Of a DNA stretch of 64,000 bases, positions 15,275-24,388 are shown piece by piece (positions within the stretch are counted from its first letter, which is position 1; each line of letters opens with the position of its first letter). A program made the position numbers and the translations under genes. The DNA comes from Streptomyces blattellae (GTDB lineage: Bacteria; Actinomycetota; Actinomycetes; Streptomycetales; Streptomycetaceae): the NCBI RefSeq assembly GCF_009709555.1, contig NZ_WJBG01000123.1, positions 1-64,000 on the forward strand, read 5' to 3'. Under the pieces are notes generated by a model. It saw only the letters and a program-made list of their open reading frames with translations, was not told the DNA's origin and did no database searches.

Positions 15275-16009
15275 CTACCGAAGACCACCCCAATAAGCCC
15301 ACAGGCCCCTCCCCACCGCCCCGAGCCCGCCCGCCAGGGCCAGTAGCAGTACGAGGGACCGGACCCGCTGCTCCGGTACCCGCCCGGCGAGTCCCCGCCC
15401 GGCGAGCGCACCGGCGGCCATCGCGACCGCCAGGACGGTCCACTGCGCCCGGTCCAGCCGAGGCACCCCGTTCGCGGCCACGGAGAACGCGTTGACGACG
15501 ACACCGTAGAACAAGGCATTGGGGACGAAGTCCCGTACGGCCCACCCCGCGTTGACCGCGTACAGGGAGAACGGCGGCCCGCCCACCCCGGCCGCAGAGT
15601 TCATGAACCCGCCCACCGCACCGGCCGTGACCGCCCCTCCGGTGCCCCGCAGCGCGGCCACCCGGGCGCCCCGCATGACCAGCAGGACGGCGGCGGTCAC
15701 CAGCCCGCCCATGACCGCCATCAGTGCGGCCTCGGGAAGCCGACGGGTGAGCCAGGTCCCCGCGGGCACGGCGCACACGGCCGCGACACACAACGGCAGC
15801 ATCGCCCCCGGCCGCACCTGCCGCCATCCGGCGGCCAGTCCCACGACACTGATGACCCCGGCCGCACAGTTGACCAGGGCGACTCCCTCACCCGGCCCGA
15901 GCAGCAGCACCATCGCGGGCACGGCGACCAGCGCGAACCCCATACCGGTGAGCCACTGGACACAGGAGGCGAGCGACACGACCGCGCCCAGCAGGAGAGC
16001 AGCTGCCAT
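15275..16009 (-). CDS. TSUP/TauE-SafE family membrane transporter
   Basis: The 244-residue protein is highly hydrophobic, with about eight membrane segments arranged as two repeats. Each repeat has a glycine-rich motif of the sulfite-exporter type ([27 protein letters not shown], then [20 protein letters not shown]). TSUP proteins move sulfur oxyanions or organosulfur and carboxylate compounds; the substrate here is unknown. It starts at ATG 16009 and is convergent with the SsgA-like gene. Length and topology are typical. Confidence 0.85.
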   Translation of the reverse strand: MAAALLLGAVVSLASCVQWLTGMGFALVAVPAMVLLLGPGEGVALVNCAAGVISVVGLAAGWRQVRPGAMLPLCVAAVCAVPAGTWLTRRLPEAALMAVMGGLVTAAVLLVMRGARVAALRGTGGAVTAGAVGGFMNSAAGVGGPPFSLYAVNAGWAVRDFVPNALFYGVVVNAFSVAANGVPRLDRAQWTVLAVAMAAGALAGRGLAGRVPEQRVRSLVLLLALAGGLGAVGRGLWAYWGGLR

Positions 16010-16239
16010 GGACGGGATCCTGCCTCGGGGCAGTGCGCCGCACCAAGGGTTCGGGAGGGGCGGGACGTTTCACCGGGGGCTCTTGTGACCCGTGGCACTT
16101 TTCCGCGTGCCTCAGCCGTATGCCGGGCATGTGCAGTCCGAGAACGAGCGCCGGGTATCTCACCATGCGGTATTCGGGAGGGGAATATCGGACGCTCGGT
16201 AAACTGAGCCGACATACACGGACTGAGCGAGGAGCGCAC

Positions 16240-17517
16240 GTGGGCCTTGTCGTGCAGAAGTACGGAGGCTCCTCCGTAGCCGATGCCGAGGGCATCAAGC
16301 GCGTCGCCAAGCGGATCGTGGAAGCGAAGAAGAACGGCCATCAGGTGGTCGTCGTCGTTTCCGCGATGGGCGACACGACGGACGAGCTGATCGATCTCGC
16401 CCAAGAGGTATCCCCGATGCCTGCCGGGCGTGAGTTCGACATGCTGCTGACCGCCGGAGAGCGGATCTCCATGGCACTGCTGGCCATGGCGATCAAAAAC
16501 CTGGGGCACGAAGCCCAGTCGTTCACCGGCAGCCAGGCAGGCGTCATCACCGACTCGGTCCACAACAAAGCCCGGATCATCGACGTCACGCCCGGCCGGA
16601 TCAGGACCGCGCTGGACGAGGGCAACATCGCCATCGTCGCCGGGTTCCAGGGTGTCTCCCAGGACAAGAAGGACATCACCACGCTGGGGCGCGGTGGGTC
16701 CGACACGACGGCCGTCGCCCTCGCCGCCGCCCTCGACGCCGAGGTCTGCGAGATCTACACCGATGTCGACGGCGTGTTCACCGCCGACCCGCGCGTGGTG
16801 AAGAAGGCCCGGAAGATCGACTGGATCTCCTTCGAGGACATGCTCGAACTGGCGTCCTCCGGGTCCAAGGTGCTGCTCCACCGCTGTGTGGAGTACGCCC
16901 GCCGCTACAACATCCCGATCCACGTCCGGTCCAGCTTCAGCGGACTGACGGGCACCTGGGTCAGCAGTGAGCCGATTACGCAAGGGGACAAGAAGGTGGA
17001 GCAGGCCATCATCTCCGGTGTCGCGCACGACACCTCCGAGGCCAAGATCACGGTCGTCGGCGTGCCGGACAAGCCGGGCGAGGCCGCCGCGATCTTCCGT
17101 ACGATCTCCGACGCCGAGATCAACATCGACATGATCGTGCAGAACGTGTCCGCGGCCTCCACCGGCCTGACGGACATCTCGTTCACCCTCCCCAAGGCCG
17201 AGGGCCGCAAGGCCATCGACGCCCTGGAGAAGAACAAGCACGGCATCGGCTACGAGTCGCTGCGCTACGACGACCAGATCGGGAAGATCTCGCTGGTCGG
17301 CGCGGGTATGAAGACGAACCCCGGTGTCACGGCCGACTTCTTCACCGCCCTGTCCGACGCCGGCGTGAACATCGAACTGATCTCGACCTCCGAGATCCGC
17401 ATCTCGGTGGTCACCCGCGCCGACGACGTCAAGGAGGCCGTCACCGCCGTGCACAGCGCCTTCGGACTCGACTCCGACAGCGACGAGGCCGTCGTCTACG
17501 GAGGCACCGGGCGATGA
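16240..17517 (+). CDS. ask: Aspartate kinase
   Basis: The 425-residue enzyme phosphorylates L-aspartate, the first step towards lysine, threonine, methionine and diaminopimelate. [23 protein letters not shown] is the N-terminal kinase motif, [19 protein letters not shown] binds ATP/aspartate, and [13 protein letters not shown] is the aspartate-site loop. Two ACT domains (from about residue 265) give feedback control by lysine plus threonine. GTG 16240 has GAGGAG five bases upstream. In many actinobacteria an internal start makes a separate beta subunit; this is not tested here. asd follows 112 bases later. Confidence 0.96.
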   Translation: MGLVVQKYGGSSVADAEGIKRVAKRIVEAKKNGHQVVVVVSAMGDTTDELIDLAQEVSPMPAGREFDMLLTAGERISMALLAMAIKNLGHEAQSFTGSQAGVITDSVHNKARIIDVTPGRIRTALDEGNIAIVAGFQGVSQDKKDITTLGRGGSDTTAVALAAALDAEVCEIYTDVDGVFTADPRVVKKARKIDWISFEDMLELASSGSKVLLHRCVEYARRYNIPIHVRSSFSGLTGTWVSSEPITQGDKKVEQAIISGVAHDTSEAKITVVGVPDKPGEAAAIFRTISDAEINIDMIVQNVSAASTGLTDISFTLPKAEGRKAIDALEKNKHGIGYESLRYDDQIGKISLVGAGMKTNPGVTADFFTALSDAGVNIELISTSEIRISVVTRADDVKEAVTAVHSAFGLDSDSDEAVVYGGTGR

Positions 17518-17629
17518 CGAGCCCCTGCCGCCGGCTTCCCGCCGTCCGCCCGGAGGGCACTCCGGCGACGCGGCCGGGGGTCCTGCCTCCGGGGGAGTGC
17601 GTGCCGGGCGTCGAGCGGCAGGCGGAAAG

Positions 17630-18688
17630 GTGACGGCAGCGGCTGGGCCCACGCTCGCGGTCGTGGGAGCGACCGGAGCCGTCGGCACGGTCATGCTCCA
17701 GATCCTGTCCCAGCACGCGGACATCTGGGGCGAGATCCGTCTGATCGCCTCGCCCCGCTCGGCCGGCCGCAAGCTGTCCGTGCGCGGCGAGGAGGTCGAG
17801 GTGGTGGCGCTCGCCGAGGAGGCCTTCGACGGCGTCGACGTCGCGATGTTCGACGTACCGGACGAGGTCGCGGCGCAGTGGGCGCCCGTCGCCGTCGCCA
17901 AGGGCGCCGTGGTGGTGGACAATTCGGGCGCCTTCCGGATGGACCCCGATGTGCCGCTCGTCGTGCCCGAGGTCAATCCGCACGCGGCACGCGTCCGGCC
18001 CCGCGGGATCATCGCCAACCCCAACTGCACGACCCTGTCGATGATCGTCGCCCTGGGCGCGCTGCACGCCGAGTTCGGGCTGCGCGAGCTGGTGGTGTCG
18101 TCGTACCAGGCCGTCAGCGGGGCCGGGCGGGCCGGCGTCGCGACACTGCGCCGGCAGCTGTCCCTGGTGGCGGGTACGGAGCTGGGGACCAGCCCCGGTG
18201 ATGTGCGGCGGGCCGTCGGCGACGACACCGGGCCGTTCCCGGAGCCGGTCGCGCTGAACGTCGTACCGTGGGCCGGGTCCCTGCGCGAGGACGGCTGGTC
18301 GTCGGAGGAGATGAAGGTGCGGGACGAGTCCCGCAAGATCCTCGGACTGCCGCGGCTGCCCGTCGCCGTGACGTGCGTGCGGGTGCCGGTGGTCACCACG
18401 CACGCCCTGACCGTGCACGCCCGTTTCGAGGGCGGGGTCAGCGTCGAGGGCGCCCGCGAGATCCTGGCCACGGCGCCCGGTGTCGTGCTCTTCGACAACC
18501 CGGCCGCGGGGGAGTTCCCCACGCCCGCCGATGTGGTCGGCACCGACCCGACCTGGGTGGGGCGGGTGCGCCGGGCGCTGGACGACCCCACGGCGCTCGA
18601 ACTCTTCGTGTGCGGGGACAACCTGCGCAAGGGCGCCGCGCTCAACACCGCGCAGATCGCCGAGCTGGTGGCGGCGGAGTTCCGTTGA
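17630..18688 (+). CDS. asd: Aspartate-semialdehyde dehydrogenase
   Basis: This enzyme of about 352 residues reduces aspartyl phosphate with NADPH, following aspartate kinase. It has [17 protein letters not shown] (NADP-binding), the catalytic cysteine in [29 protein letters not shown], and the active-site histidine region [21 protein letters not shown] 17630 starts just before the dinucleotide fold and has GGCGGA-like sequence upstream; GTG 17597 is an alternative. The ask-asd pair is conserved in actinobacteria. It is full length. Confidence 0.95.
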   Translation: MTAAAGPTLAVVGATGAVGTVMLQILSQHADIWGEIRLIASPRSAGRKLSVRGEEVEVVALAEEAFDGVDVAMFDVPDEVAAQWAPVAVAKGAVVVDNSGAFRMDPDVPLVVPEVNPHAARVRPRGIIANPNCTTLSMIVALGALHAEFGLRELVVSSYQAVSGAGRAGVATLRRQLSLVAGTELGTSPGDVRRAVGDDTGPFPEPVALNVVPWAGSLREDGWSSEEMKVRDESRKILGLPRLPVAVTCVRVPVVTTHALTVHARFEGGVSVEGAREILATAPGVVLFDNPAAGEFPTPADVVGTDPTWVGRVRRALDDPTALELFVCGDNLRKGAALNTAQIAELVAAEFR

Positions 18689-18734
18689 GTCCGTCCGCCC
18701 GCAGGTGAGTTCGTCCGCTCACAGGAAAATGGCC

Positions 18735-18868
18735 ATGACCTGGCGGAAAGCGTTTGTAGAATTCGTGTGCGACATGTGAGCCGGATGATGGTCCGGGCCA
18801 CTTGTACCGGGTCCCTTCGGCGTTCCAGGATTTCCTCCCCGCCCTCCGCAACCGCGCGGAGGGCGGGG
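18735..18868 (+). ncRNA. Possible short transcript: promoter followed by strong terminator
   Basis: ATGACC (18735-18740) and TAGAAT (18757-18762), spaced 16 bases, look like -35 and -10 elements. About 70 bases past the predicted start, CCCCGCCCTCCGC (18837-18849) pairs perfectly with GCGGAGGGCGGGG (18856-18868) around a six-base loop. No open frame of note lies between. Either this hairpin terminates asd and the promoter is spurious, or the locus makes an RNA of about 100 nt. The rest of 18689-19101 shows nothing else. Confidence 0.4.
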
Positions 18869-19101
18869 AGCGTCTTTGCGGTAGCGCTTTCGTGGGGCGT
18901 GGAGACGCGATGTGGTCGGCGTGGGGACGCCGTGAACCGAGCGCGGGGACGCTCGGTTTATATGGGACATACGGGAAGAGCGGGGCGAATGAGGGCTTGT
19001 GAGGCACCTTCAGCTGTGCTGCCTGGGGAGGCAACGGCGCCTGGCGTGAACGAGACGCCCGGCACGTACAACCCTCATGGGGGGACGCGTGTCCAACTGG
19101 C

Positions 19102-19767
19102 GTGGCAGAGGTACTCGACTTCACCGCGGCGACGCACGGCACAGCCCTGCGTCCCCGCGGACCCCGCATGCCCGGTGCGCCCGGCGGCATGCCGGTGATC
19201 GCGCCCATGCCCGCAGCGCGGCCCGCCCGCATACCCAGCCCGCGTGACGGCGCGGACGACACCGAAGCAGCCGCCGGCACCACCGTCGACCACCTCACCG
19301 AGACCTACCGCGCCCACTACCGCTCGCTGCTGGGGCTCGCGGCGCTCCTCCTCGACGACACCGCCTCCTGCGAGGACGTGGTCCAGGAGGCGTTCATCCG
19401 GGTCCACTCGGCGCGCAAACGCGTCCGCGACCCGGAGAAGACCCTCGCGTATCTGCGGCAGACGGTCGTGAACCTCTCCCGTTCCGCCCTGCGCCGCCGC
19501 ATCCTCGGCCTGAAGCTGCTGTCGAAGCCGATGCCGGACATGGCGAGCGCCGAGGAGGGCGCGTACGACCAGCTGGAGCGGGACTCGCTGATCAAGGCGA
19601 TGAAGGGGCTCCAGCGCCGGCAGCGCGAGGTCCTCGTCCTGCGCTACTTCGCCGACATGACCGAGGCACAGGTCGCCGAGACGCTCGGCATATCGCTGGG
19701 CTCCGTCAAGGCCTACGGCTCGCGCGGCATCGCGGCGCTGCGGGTCGCCATGGAGGCACCGGCATGA
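19102..19767 (+). CDS. SigE-family ECF RNA polymerase sigma factor
   Basis: The protein of up to 221 residues has sigma region 2 (VDHLTETYRAHYRSLLGLAALLLDDTASCEDVVQEAFIRVHSA) and region 4 (AMKGLQRRQREVLVLRYFADMTEAQVAETLGISLGSVKAYGSRGIAALR). It directs RNA polymerase to a small stress or envelope regulon. The first 50 residues are proline-rich and poorly conserved, and the GTG 19102 start has no good ribosome-binding site, so the true start may be later (ATG near 19168 or 19207). Its ATGA overlap with the next gene suggests that gene encodes the partner or anti-sigma factor. Confidence 0.88.
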   Translation: MAEVLDFTAATHGTALRPRGPRMPGAPGGMPVIAPMPAARPARIPSPRDGADDTEAAAGTTVDHLTETYRAHYRSLLGLAALLLDDTASCEDVVQEAFIRVHSARKRVRDPEKTLAYLRQTVVNLSRSALRRRILGLKLLSKPMPDMASAEEGAYDQLERDSLIKAMKGLQRRQREVLVLRYFADMTEAQVAETLGISLGSVKAYGSRGIAALRVAMEAPA

Positions 19768-20912
19768 CGGACGGAAAGTCGCACGAGCCCTATGAGTGGC
19801 ACGAGCCGACAGAGTCGGCCGACACACACGAGCCGAAGCAATCGCACGCTGGGAACGGAACTGTGAACCACGGCCCCGACGACCAGAGCCTCCCCGGGCT
19901 CGACTCGGACGAGCTGGTACTGCGCAGGATGCTGCACGACGCGGTCCAGGAGATGGAGCCGCGCGACGGCGCGCTCGACCATCTGCGGCGGGCGGTGCCC
20001 GCACGGCGGGCCCGCAAGCGCCAGGCCCTCGTCGGCATGGCCGCGGCCGCCCTGTTCCTGGGCACCGCGGTCCCGGCCGTGGTCCATGTCTCCAAGTCCA
20101 CCGGCTCCGCGGCCAACACCTCCAACGCCGGCCTCGCGTCCCAGGCTCAGGGCGGCGCGGGGCAGGGCAAGGGCCCGGACGGCGCGGAGAGCGCCTCCGG
20201 CTCCACCGGCGGCACCTCCGCGGACAAGGGTGAGAGCGGCGGCAAGAAGGAGGACGAGAAGGGCGACGGCACCGGGGCCGGTTCGACCGGCGCCACCACG
20301 GGCGCCGACCCCTCCGCCACGACCTCGGTGGGCACGCCCCTGTGCACCGCCGCGCAGCTCGGCACCGCCACCCCGGTCACCGAGGCCGCCGACACCGTCG
20401 GCGCGGTCTACGGCACCTTCCGCGTCACCAACATCTCCACCACCGACTGCACGGTCACCGGTCCCGGCACGGTCGTCACGACCCCGCAGGGCGCCGCCGA
20501 CCCCACCAAGATCTCCACCCAGCGGCATGTCGCCGGGGACGAAGCGGCTGCTCTGCCCGATCCGTCCCTGGAGACCACCGAGCTGCTCCTGAAGCCCGGC
20601 GCGGCGTACGAGGTCAAGTTCGCCTGGGTGCCCTCGGAAACCTGCCCGTCCTCGGGCGACAGCAGCGGTGGCAGCACGGGCGAACCGACGCCCGACCCGA
20701 CGAACACGACCGACAGCAGCGGCACGACCTCGGGGACGACCACCGGCACCGACTCCGGCACCTCGACCCAGCTGCTGACGGAGGACGGCACGGCGGACGG
20801 CAGCGTGGTCGTGTCGTACACGGCGGAGCCCGCCGCCCCCACGGCCTCGGCGACCGTGTCGGGAGCGTGCGCGGGGACGGTGTACTGGACGGGGATGCTG
20901 TCAGCGTCGTAG
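19764..20912 (+). CDS. Membrane-anchored protein coupled to the sigma factor
   Basis: The 382-residue protein has a cytoplasmic part of about 90 residues (ELVLRRMLHDAVQEMEPRDGALDHLRRAVPARRARKRQ), one membrane segment (ALVGMAAAALFLGTAVPAVVHV), a long Gly/Ser/Thr/Asp-rich linker, and an extracytoplasmic beta domain with paired cysteines. This is the layout of an anti-sigma factor with an outward sensor, although no zinc-binding HxxxCxxC motif is visible. The four-base overlap with the sigma gene supports a joint role. The linker is low-complexity and includes repeated GTTSGTTTGTDSGT-like units. Confidence 0.75.
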   Translation: MTDGKSHEPYEWHEPTESADTHEPKQSHAGNGTVNHGPDDQSLPGLDSDELVLRRMLHDAVQEMEPRDGALDHLRRAVPARRARKRQALVGMAAAALFLGTAVPAVVHVSKSTGSAANTSNAGLASQAQGGAGQGKGPDGAESASGSTGGTSADKGESGGKKEDEKGDGTGAGSTGATTGADPSATTSVGTPLCTAAQLGTATPVTEAADTVGAVYGTFRVTNISTTDCTVTGPGTVVTTPQGAADPTKISTQRHVAGDEAAALPDPSLETTELLLKPGAAYEVKFAWVPSETCPSSGDSSGGSTGEPTPDPTNTTDSSGTTSGTTTGTDSGTSTQLLTEDGTADGSVVVSYTAEPAAPTASATVSGACAGTVYWTGMLSAS

Positions 20913-20974
20913 CGCGCAGAACTGTGCGACCGGCCACGACGGCGCCGCAGACGACCGACGGCCCATCGCGGCGC

Positions 20975-21766
20975 TCACAGCGGAGCGCTCACGCGCTGCT
21001 CCGCCTCCGCCTCCACCAGTCCCAGCCGCGCGTCCCGTACGAACTCCACCTCGCGGCGCAGCAGCCGGAACCACATGAAGACCACGAACCCGGCGAAGAC
21101 GAACCACTCCCCGGTGTAGCCGAGGTTCTGGAAGGCCTTCAGGTCCAGCCCGGTGTCCTGCGCGGCGGCCGCCGGCACCGCCTTCATCCCGGCGTCCGCG
21201 GTGTTGAGGGTGATCCAGGCGTCGTACACGTCGTACGGCACCAGGTTCACCAGCGAGGCCGCGCTGATCGCCGCGGTCTGCCCGGCCGGCAGCCCGCCCC
21301 GCGCGCTGACCCCGTTGTCCCCGGGCGTCTCCGACGCCTGGAGCGCGCCGGTGACGGTGACCTCGCCGGAGGGCGCGGCGGGCGCCTCGGCGGCGTCGGC
21401 GTCACCCGGCAGCCAGCCCCGTACGACGGGCAGCGCCCGGCCCTCGTCGGTGCGCAGCAGCGTCAGTACGTAGAAGCCGCGCCGGTCGTCCAGCTCCCGG
21501 TCCGGCACCAGCAGTTGCTTGCCGTAGCGCCCGGTCGCGGTGACCTGCTCGCCGGAGGTCTCCTTGTCCACGGGCAGCAACTCGGCCAGCGGACGGGCCG
21601 CCTGGTGCCGGTCCGAGGCGGCCTTCTCCTCCGCGGCCTGCTGGCTGTCCACCCGCTCCTCGAACCGGCTCAGCTGCCATGACCCCATGAAGACGCAGAA
21701 GGGGATGGCGAGCAGCACGAAGACGTTGATTCCCCACCAGCGGGGGGTCAGCAGGAACCGGTACAC
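20975..21766 (-). CDS. SURF1-family protein
   Basis: This protein of about 263 residues begins MYRFLLTPRWWGINVFVLLAIPFCVFMGSWQLSRFEER, the characteristic SURF1 start with its first membrane segment. It ends with a second segment (GEWFVFAGFVVFMWFRLL); the loop between is extracytoplasmic (VVRGWLPGD is the family motif). SURF1 helps assemble the cytochrome c oxidase (aa3) complex, probably at haem a insertion. I chose GTG 21766, where homology begins; ATG 21832 would add 22 residues. Neither has a clear ribosome-binding site. Confidence 0.85.
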   Translation of the reverse strand: MYRFLLTPRWWGINVFVLLAIPFCVFMGSWQLSRFEERVDSQQAAEEKAASDRHQAARPLAELLPVDKETSGEQVTATGRYGKQLLVPDRELDDRRGFYVLTLLRTDEGRALPVVRGWLPGDADAAEAPAAPSGEVTVTGALQASETPGDNGVSARGGLPAGQTAAISAASLVNLVPYDVYDAWITLNTADAGMKAVPAAAAQDTGLDLKAFQNLGYTGEWFVFAGFVVFMWFRLLRREVEFVRDARLGLVEAEAEQRVSAPL

Positions 21767-21899
21767 GCCGTCAACGGTACGGGGCGGCTGCGCCGGACAG
21801 GCCCGCGGGGTCGGCACCTGAGGTGGAGCCATCGTGGAGTTATCCACAGGCTGGGGAGCTGGCCAGCGGATTGTCACCGGAAGCGGGCAGTATGGGTCC

Positions 21900-23717
21900 A
21901 TGACTGAGAGCAACGGGTCCGACTCTCCGGAGCGGAAAGAAGACATGCCGGACTGGGAGAAGCGCTTCCGGGCGCCCCGGGTGTCGCTGCCCGACTGGGC
22001 GGAGGACGCACCGGACCGTTCCCTGTTCGTGTCGAACGCGACGGGGACGTACGAGTTGTACGCCTGGGACCGTTCGACGGGCGAACAGCGCCAGGTCACC
22101 GACCGGCCGAACGGCACGACGGACGGCGTGCTCTCCCCGGACGGCGCGTGGATCTGGTGGTTCGACGACAAGGACGGCGACGAGTTCGGCGTCTGGCGGA
22201 GCCAGCCGTTCGGCGGGGGAGCGGACGAGACCGCCGTCCCCGGCCTGGAGCCGTCCTATCCGGCGGGCCTGGCCCTCGGCCGGGACGGGAGTACGGCGGT
22301 CGTGGGCCGCTCCACCGACGAGGACGGTACGACGATCCATCTCGCGCGCGTCGGCGAGGACCCGGTGGAGATCTACCGGCACCGTGAGTCGGCGGGCGTC
22401 GGCGACCTCTCGCACGACGGCTCGCTGATCGCCGTCGAGCACACCGAGCACGGCGACGCGATGCACTCGGCGCTGCGGGTGGTGCGCCCGGACGGCTCGG
22501 CGGTCGCCGAGCTCGACGACACCAAGGGCGGCACCGTCGAGCTGGGCCTTGAGGCGCTGGGCTTCGCGCCGGTCGACGGGGACACGCGGCTGCTCATCGG
22601 GCATCAGCGGCGCGGTCGCTGGGAGCCGCTGGTGTGGGACGTGGCGAGCGGCGTGGAGACCGATCTGGCGCTTGATCTGCCCGGTGACATGAGCGCCGAG
22701 TGGTATCCGGACGGCTCCGCGCTGCTCATCGCGCACAGCTTCGAGGCCCGCAGTGAGTTGTTCCGGTACGACCTGGCGTCCCGCGCGCTGGAGCGGGTCC
22801 CCACCCCGGCGGGCTCCGTCTCCGGGGCGACCGCCCGTCCGGACGGCACCGTGGAGTTCCTGTGGTCCTCGGCCGCCGAGCCGTCCACCGTGCGCTCCAC
22901 GTCGGGCGGTGTCGTCCTGGACCCGCCCGGCATGCGGTCGCCGGGGTCGGTGCCGGTGGAGGACGTGTGGGTGGAAGGGCCGGGAGGCCGTATCCACGCC
23001 CTGATCCAGAAACCGGCGGGCGCGGCCGGCCCGCTCCCCACCGTCTTCGACATCCACGGCGGCCCGACCTGGCACGACAGCGACTCCTTCGCCGCCGGCC
23101 CGGCCGCCTGGGTCGACCACGGGTACGCGGTCGTGCGGATCAACTACCGCGGCTCCACCGGGTACGGGCGCGCATGGACCGACGCGCTCAAACACCGGGT
23201 CGGCCTGATCGAGCTGGAGGACATCGCGGCGGTCCGTGAATGGGCGGTCGCCTCGGGCCTTGCCGACCCCGACCGGCTGATCCTCACCGGCGGCTCCTGG
23301 GGCGGCTACCTCACCCTCCTCGGCCTCGGCACCCAGCCCGACGCCTGGACGCTGGGCCTCGCCGCGGTCCCGGTCGCCGACTACGTCACGGCCTACCACG
23401 ACGAGATGGAAGCCCTGAAGGCCATGGACCGCACCCTCCTCGGCGGCACCCCCGAAGAGGTCCCCGAGCGCTTCGAGGCATCCTCACCGATCACCTACGT
23501 CGACCAGGTCAAGGCCCCCGTCTACATCTCCGCGGGCGTCAACGACCCACGCTGCCCCATCCGCCAGATCGACAACTACGTCAAGCGCCTCGAAACCCGC
23601 GGTGCCGTCCACGAGGTGTACCGCTACGACGCGGGTCACGGCTCACTGGTGGTCGACGAGCGGATCAAACAGGTGCGGCTGGAACTGGACTTCGCCCAGC
23701 GGCACCTCAAGGGCTGA
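21900..23717 (+). CDS. S9-family prolyl oligopeptidase-like serine peptidase
   Basis: The 605-residue protein has an N-terminal beta-propeller (SPDGAWIWWFDDKDGDEFGVW and similar blades) and a C-terminal alpha/beta-hydrolase domain. The catalytic triad is visible: Ser in LTGGSWGGYLTLL, Asp in ISAGVNDPRCPI and His in YDAGHGSLV. It should cleave short peptides in the cytoplasm as an acylaminoacyl- or dipeptidyl-type peptidase. No signal peptide is present. ATG 21900 is preceded by weak signals only. It is divergent from the SURF1 gene and ends at a terminator. Confidence 0.9.
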   Translation: MTESNGSDSPERKEDMPDWEKRFRAPRVSLPDWAEDAPDRSLFVSNATGTYELYAWDRSTGEQRQVTDRPNGTTDGVLSPDGAWIWWFDDKDGDEFGVWRSQPFGGGADETAVPGLEPSYPAGLALGRDGSTAVVGRSTDEDGTTIHLARVGEDPVEIYRHRESAGVGDLSHDGSLIAVEHTEHGDAMHSALRVVRPDGSAVAELDDTKGGTVELGLEALGFAPVDGDTRLLIGHQRRGRWEPLVWDVASGVETDLALDLPGDMSAEWYPDGSALLIAHSFEARSELFRYDLASRALERVPTPAGSVSGATARPDGTVEFLWSSAAEPSTVRSTSGGVVLDPPGMRSPGSVPVEDVWVEGPGGRIHALIQKPAGAAGPLPTVFDIHGGPTWHDSDSFAAGPAAWVDHGYAVVRINYRGSTGYGRAWTDALKHRVGLIELEDIAAVREWAVASGLADPDRLILTGGSWGGYLTLLGLGTQPDAWTLGLAAVPVADYVTAYHDEMEALKAMDRTLLGGTPEEVPERFEASSPITYVDQVKAPVYISAGVNDPRCPIRQIDNYVKRLETRGAVHEVYRYDAGHGSLVVDERIKQVRLELDFAQRHLKG

Positions 23718-23726
23718 CCCAGGGGG

Positions 23727-23774
23727 ACGGCGGGGTCGAGAGCGGTTGCCGCCGCACGACCACGACCCCGCCGT
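23727..23774 (+). terminator. Terminator after the S9 peptidase gene
   Basis: ACGGCGGGGTCG (23727-23738) pairs perfectly with CGACCCCGCCGT (23763-23774). The 24-base loop itself contains a small GCGG...CCGC hairpin. It begins ten bases past the stop codon. Confidence 0.75.
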
Positions 23775-23892
23775 TCCGTCCAGATCCCTCCGCGCACCGG
23801 TGCCCGCGCGGCGCGCGTCGGGCTTGCCCGGCACGAACAGGACGGGGATCCGCCGACCCAGGGGCGGGCCGGGCCCGACACCCCGGGGCCGC

Positions 23893-24093
23893 GGTGGGAA
23901 CTGGCGATGCCGGCATGGCGGGGGTCGGTGGGAACTGGCGATGCCGGCATGGCGGGGGTCGGTGGGAACTGGCGATGCCGACACCGTGGGGTCGGTGGGA
24001 ACTGGCGATGCCGGCATGGCGGGGGTCGGTGGGAACTGGCGATGCCGACACCGTGGGGTCGGTGGGAGCTCGCGATGCCGACACCGCGGGGTC
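23893..24093. repeat. 33/34-bp tandem repeat, six copies of two interleaved types
   Basis: Units start at 23893, 23927, 23961, 23994, 24028 and 24061. All share GGTGGGAACTGGCGATGCCG (the last has GAGCTCGCG). They then carry either GCATGGCGGGGGTC (type A, 34 bp) or ACACCGTGGGGTC (type B, 33 bp) in the order A-A-B-A-B-B'. The period is not a multiple of three overall, so the array is unlikely to code. Confidence 0.9.
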
Positions 24094-24120
24094 GCTGCAC
24101 GCGACCACGAACGCCAACGT

Positions 24121-24190
24121 CGTCCGTCGGAGTCCGTCGGAGTCCGTCGGAGTCCGTCGGGGTCCGTCGGGGTCCGTCGGGGTCCGTCGA
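24121..24190. repeat. 10-bp tandem repeat, seven copies
   Basis: Seven decamers [A/G]GTCCGTCGG run from 24121 to 24190; the variants are grouped, A-type first and then G-type. It lies 28 bases past the 33/34-bp array. Together the arrays fill much of the 670-base gap between the S9 peptidase and the TrkA-N gene. The remainder (24191-24388) shows arginine-rich frames but no supportable gene. Confidence 0.88.
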
Positions 24191-24388
24191 GCGTTCCCGT
24201 GGTGTGACGGTCCCCGGGACCATGATGCCGCGCGTGCGCAGCCGCCGACGCCGCCGTCGTGGAGCCCGCGGTGGACGGCGCGGCGGCCACGCACGACGAG
24301 GGTGTCCCGGCGCGCGGCCAGCAACAGCGGCGGGACGGTCGCGAAGCAGCCGCGGCTGGTCGCCGTCGCCGGCTGAGCCGCAGAGCGC

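Noticed and set aside
15721..18801. 1026-residue minus-strand frame opposite ask and asd
   Set aside because: It is a high-GC shadow of two well-established genes and has low-complexity composition.
23893..24093. CRISPR array
   Set aside because: Repeats abut without unique spacers; the variable part is one of two recurring versions, so this is a minisatellite.
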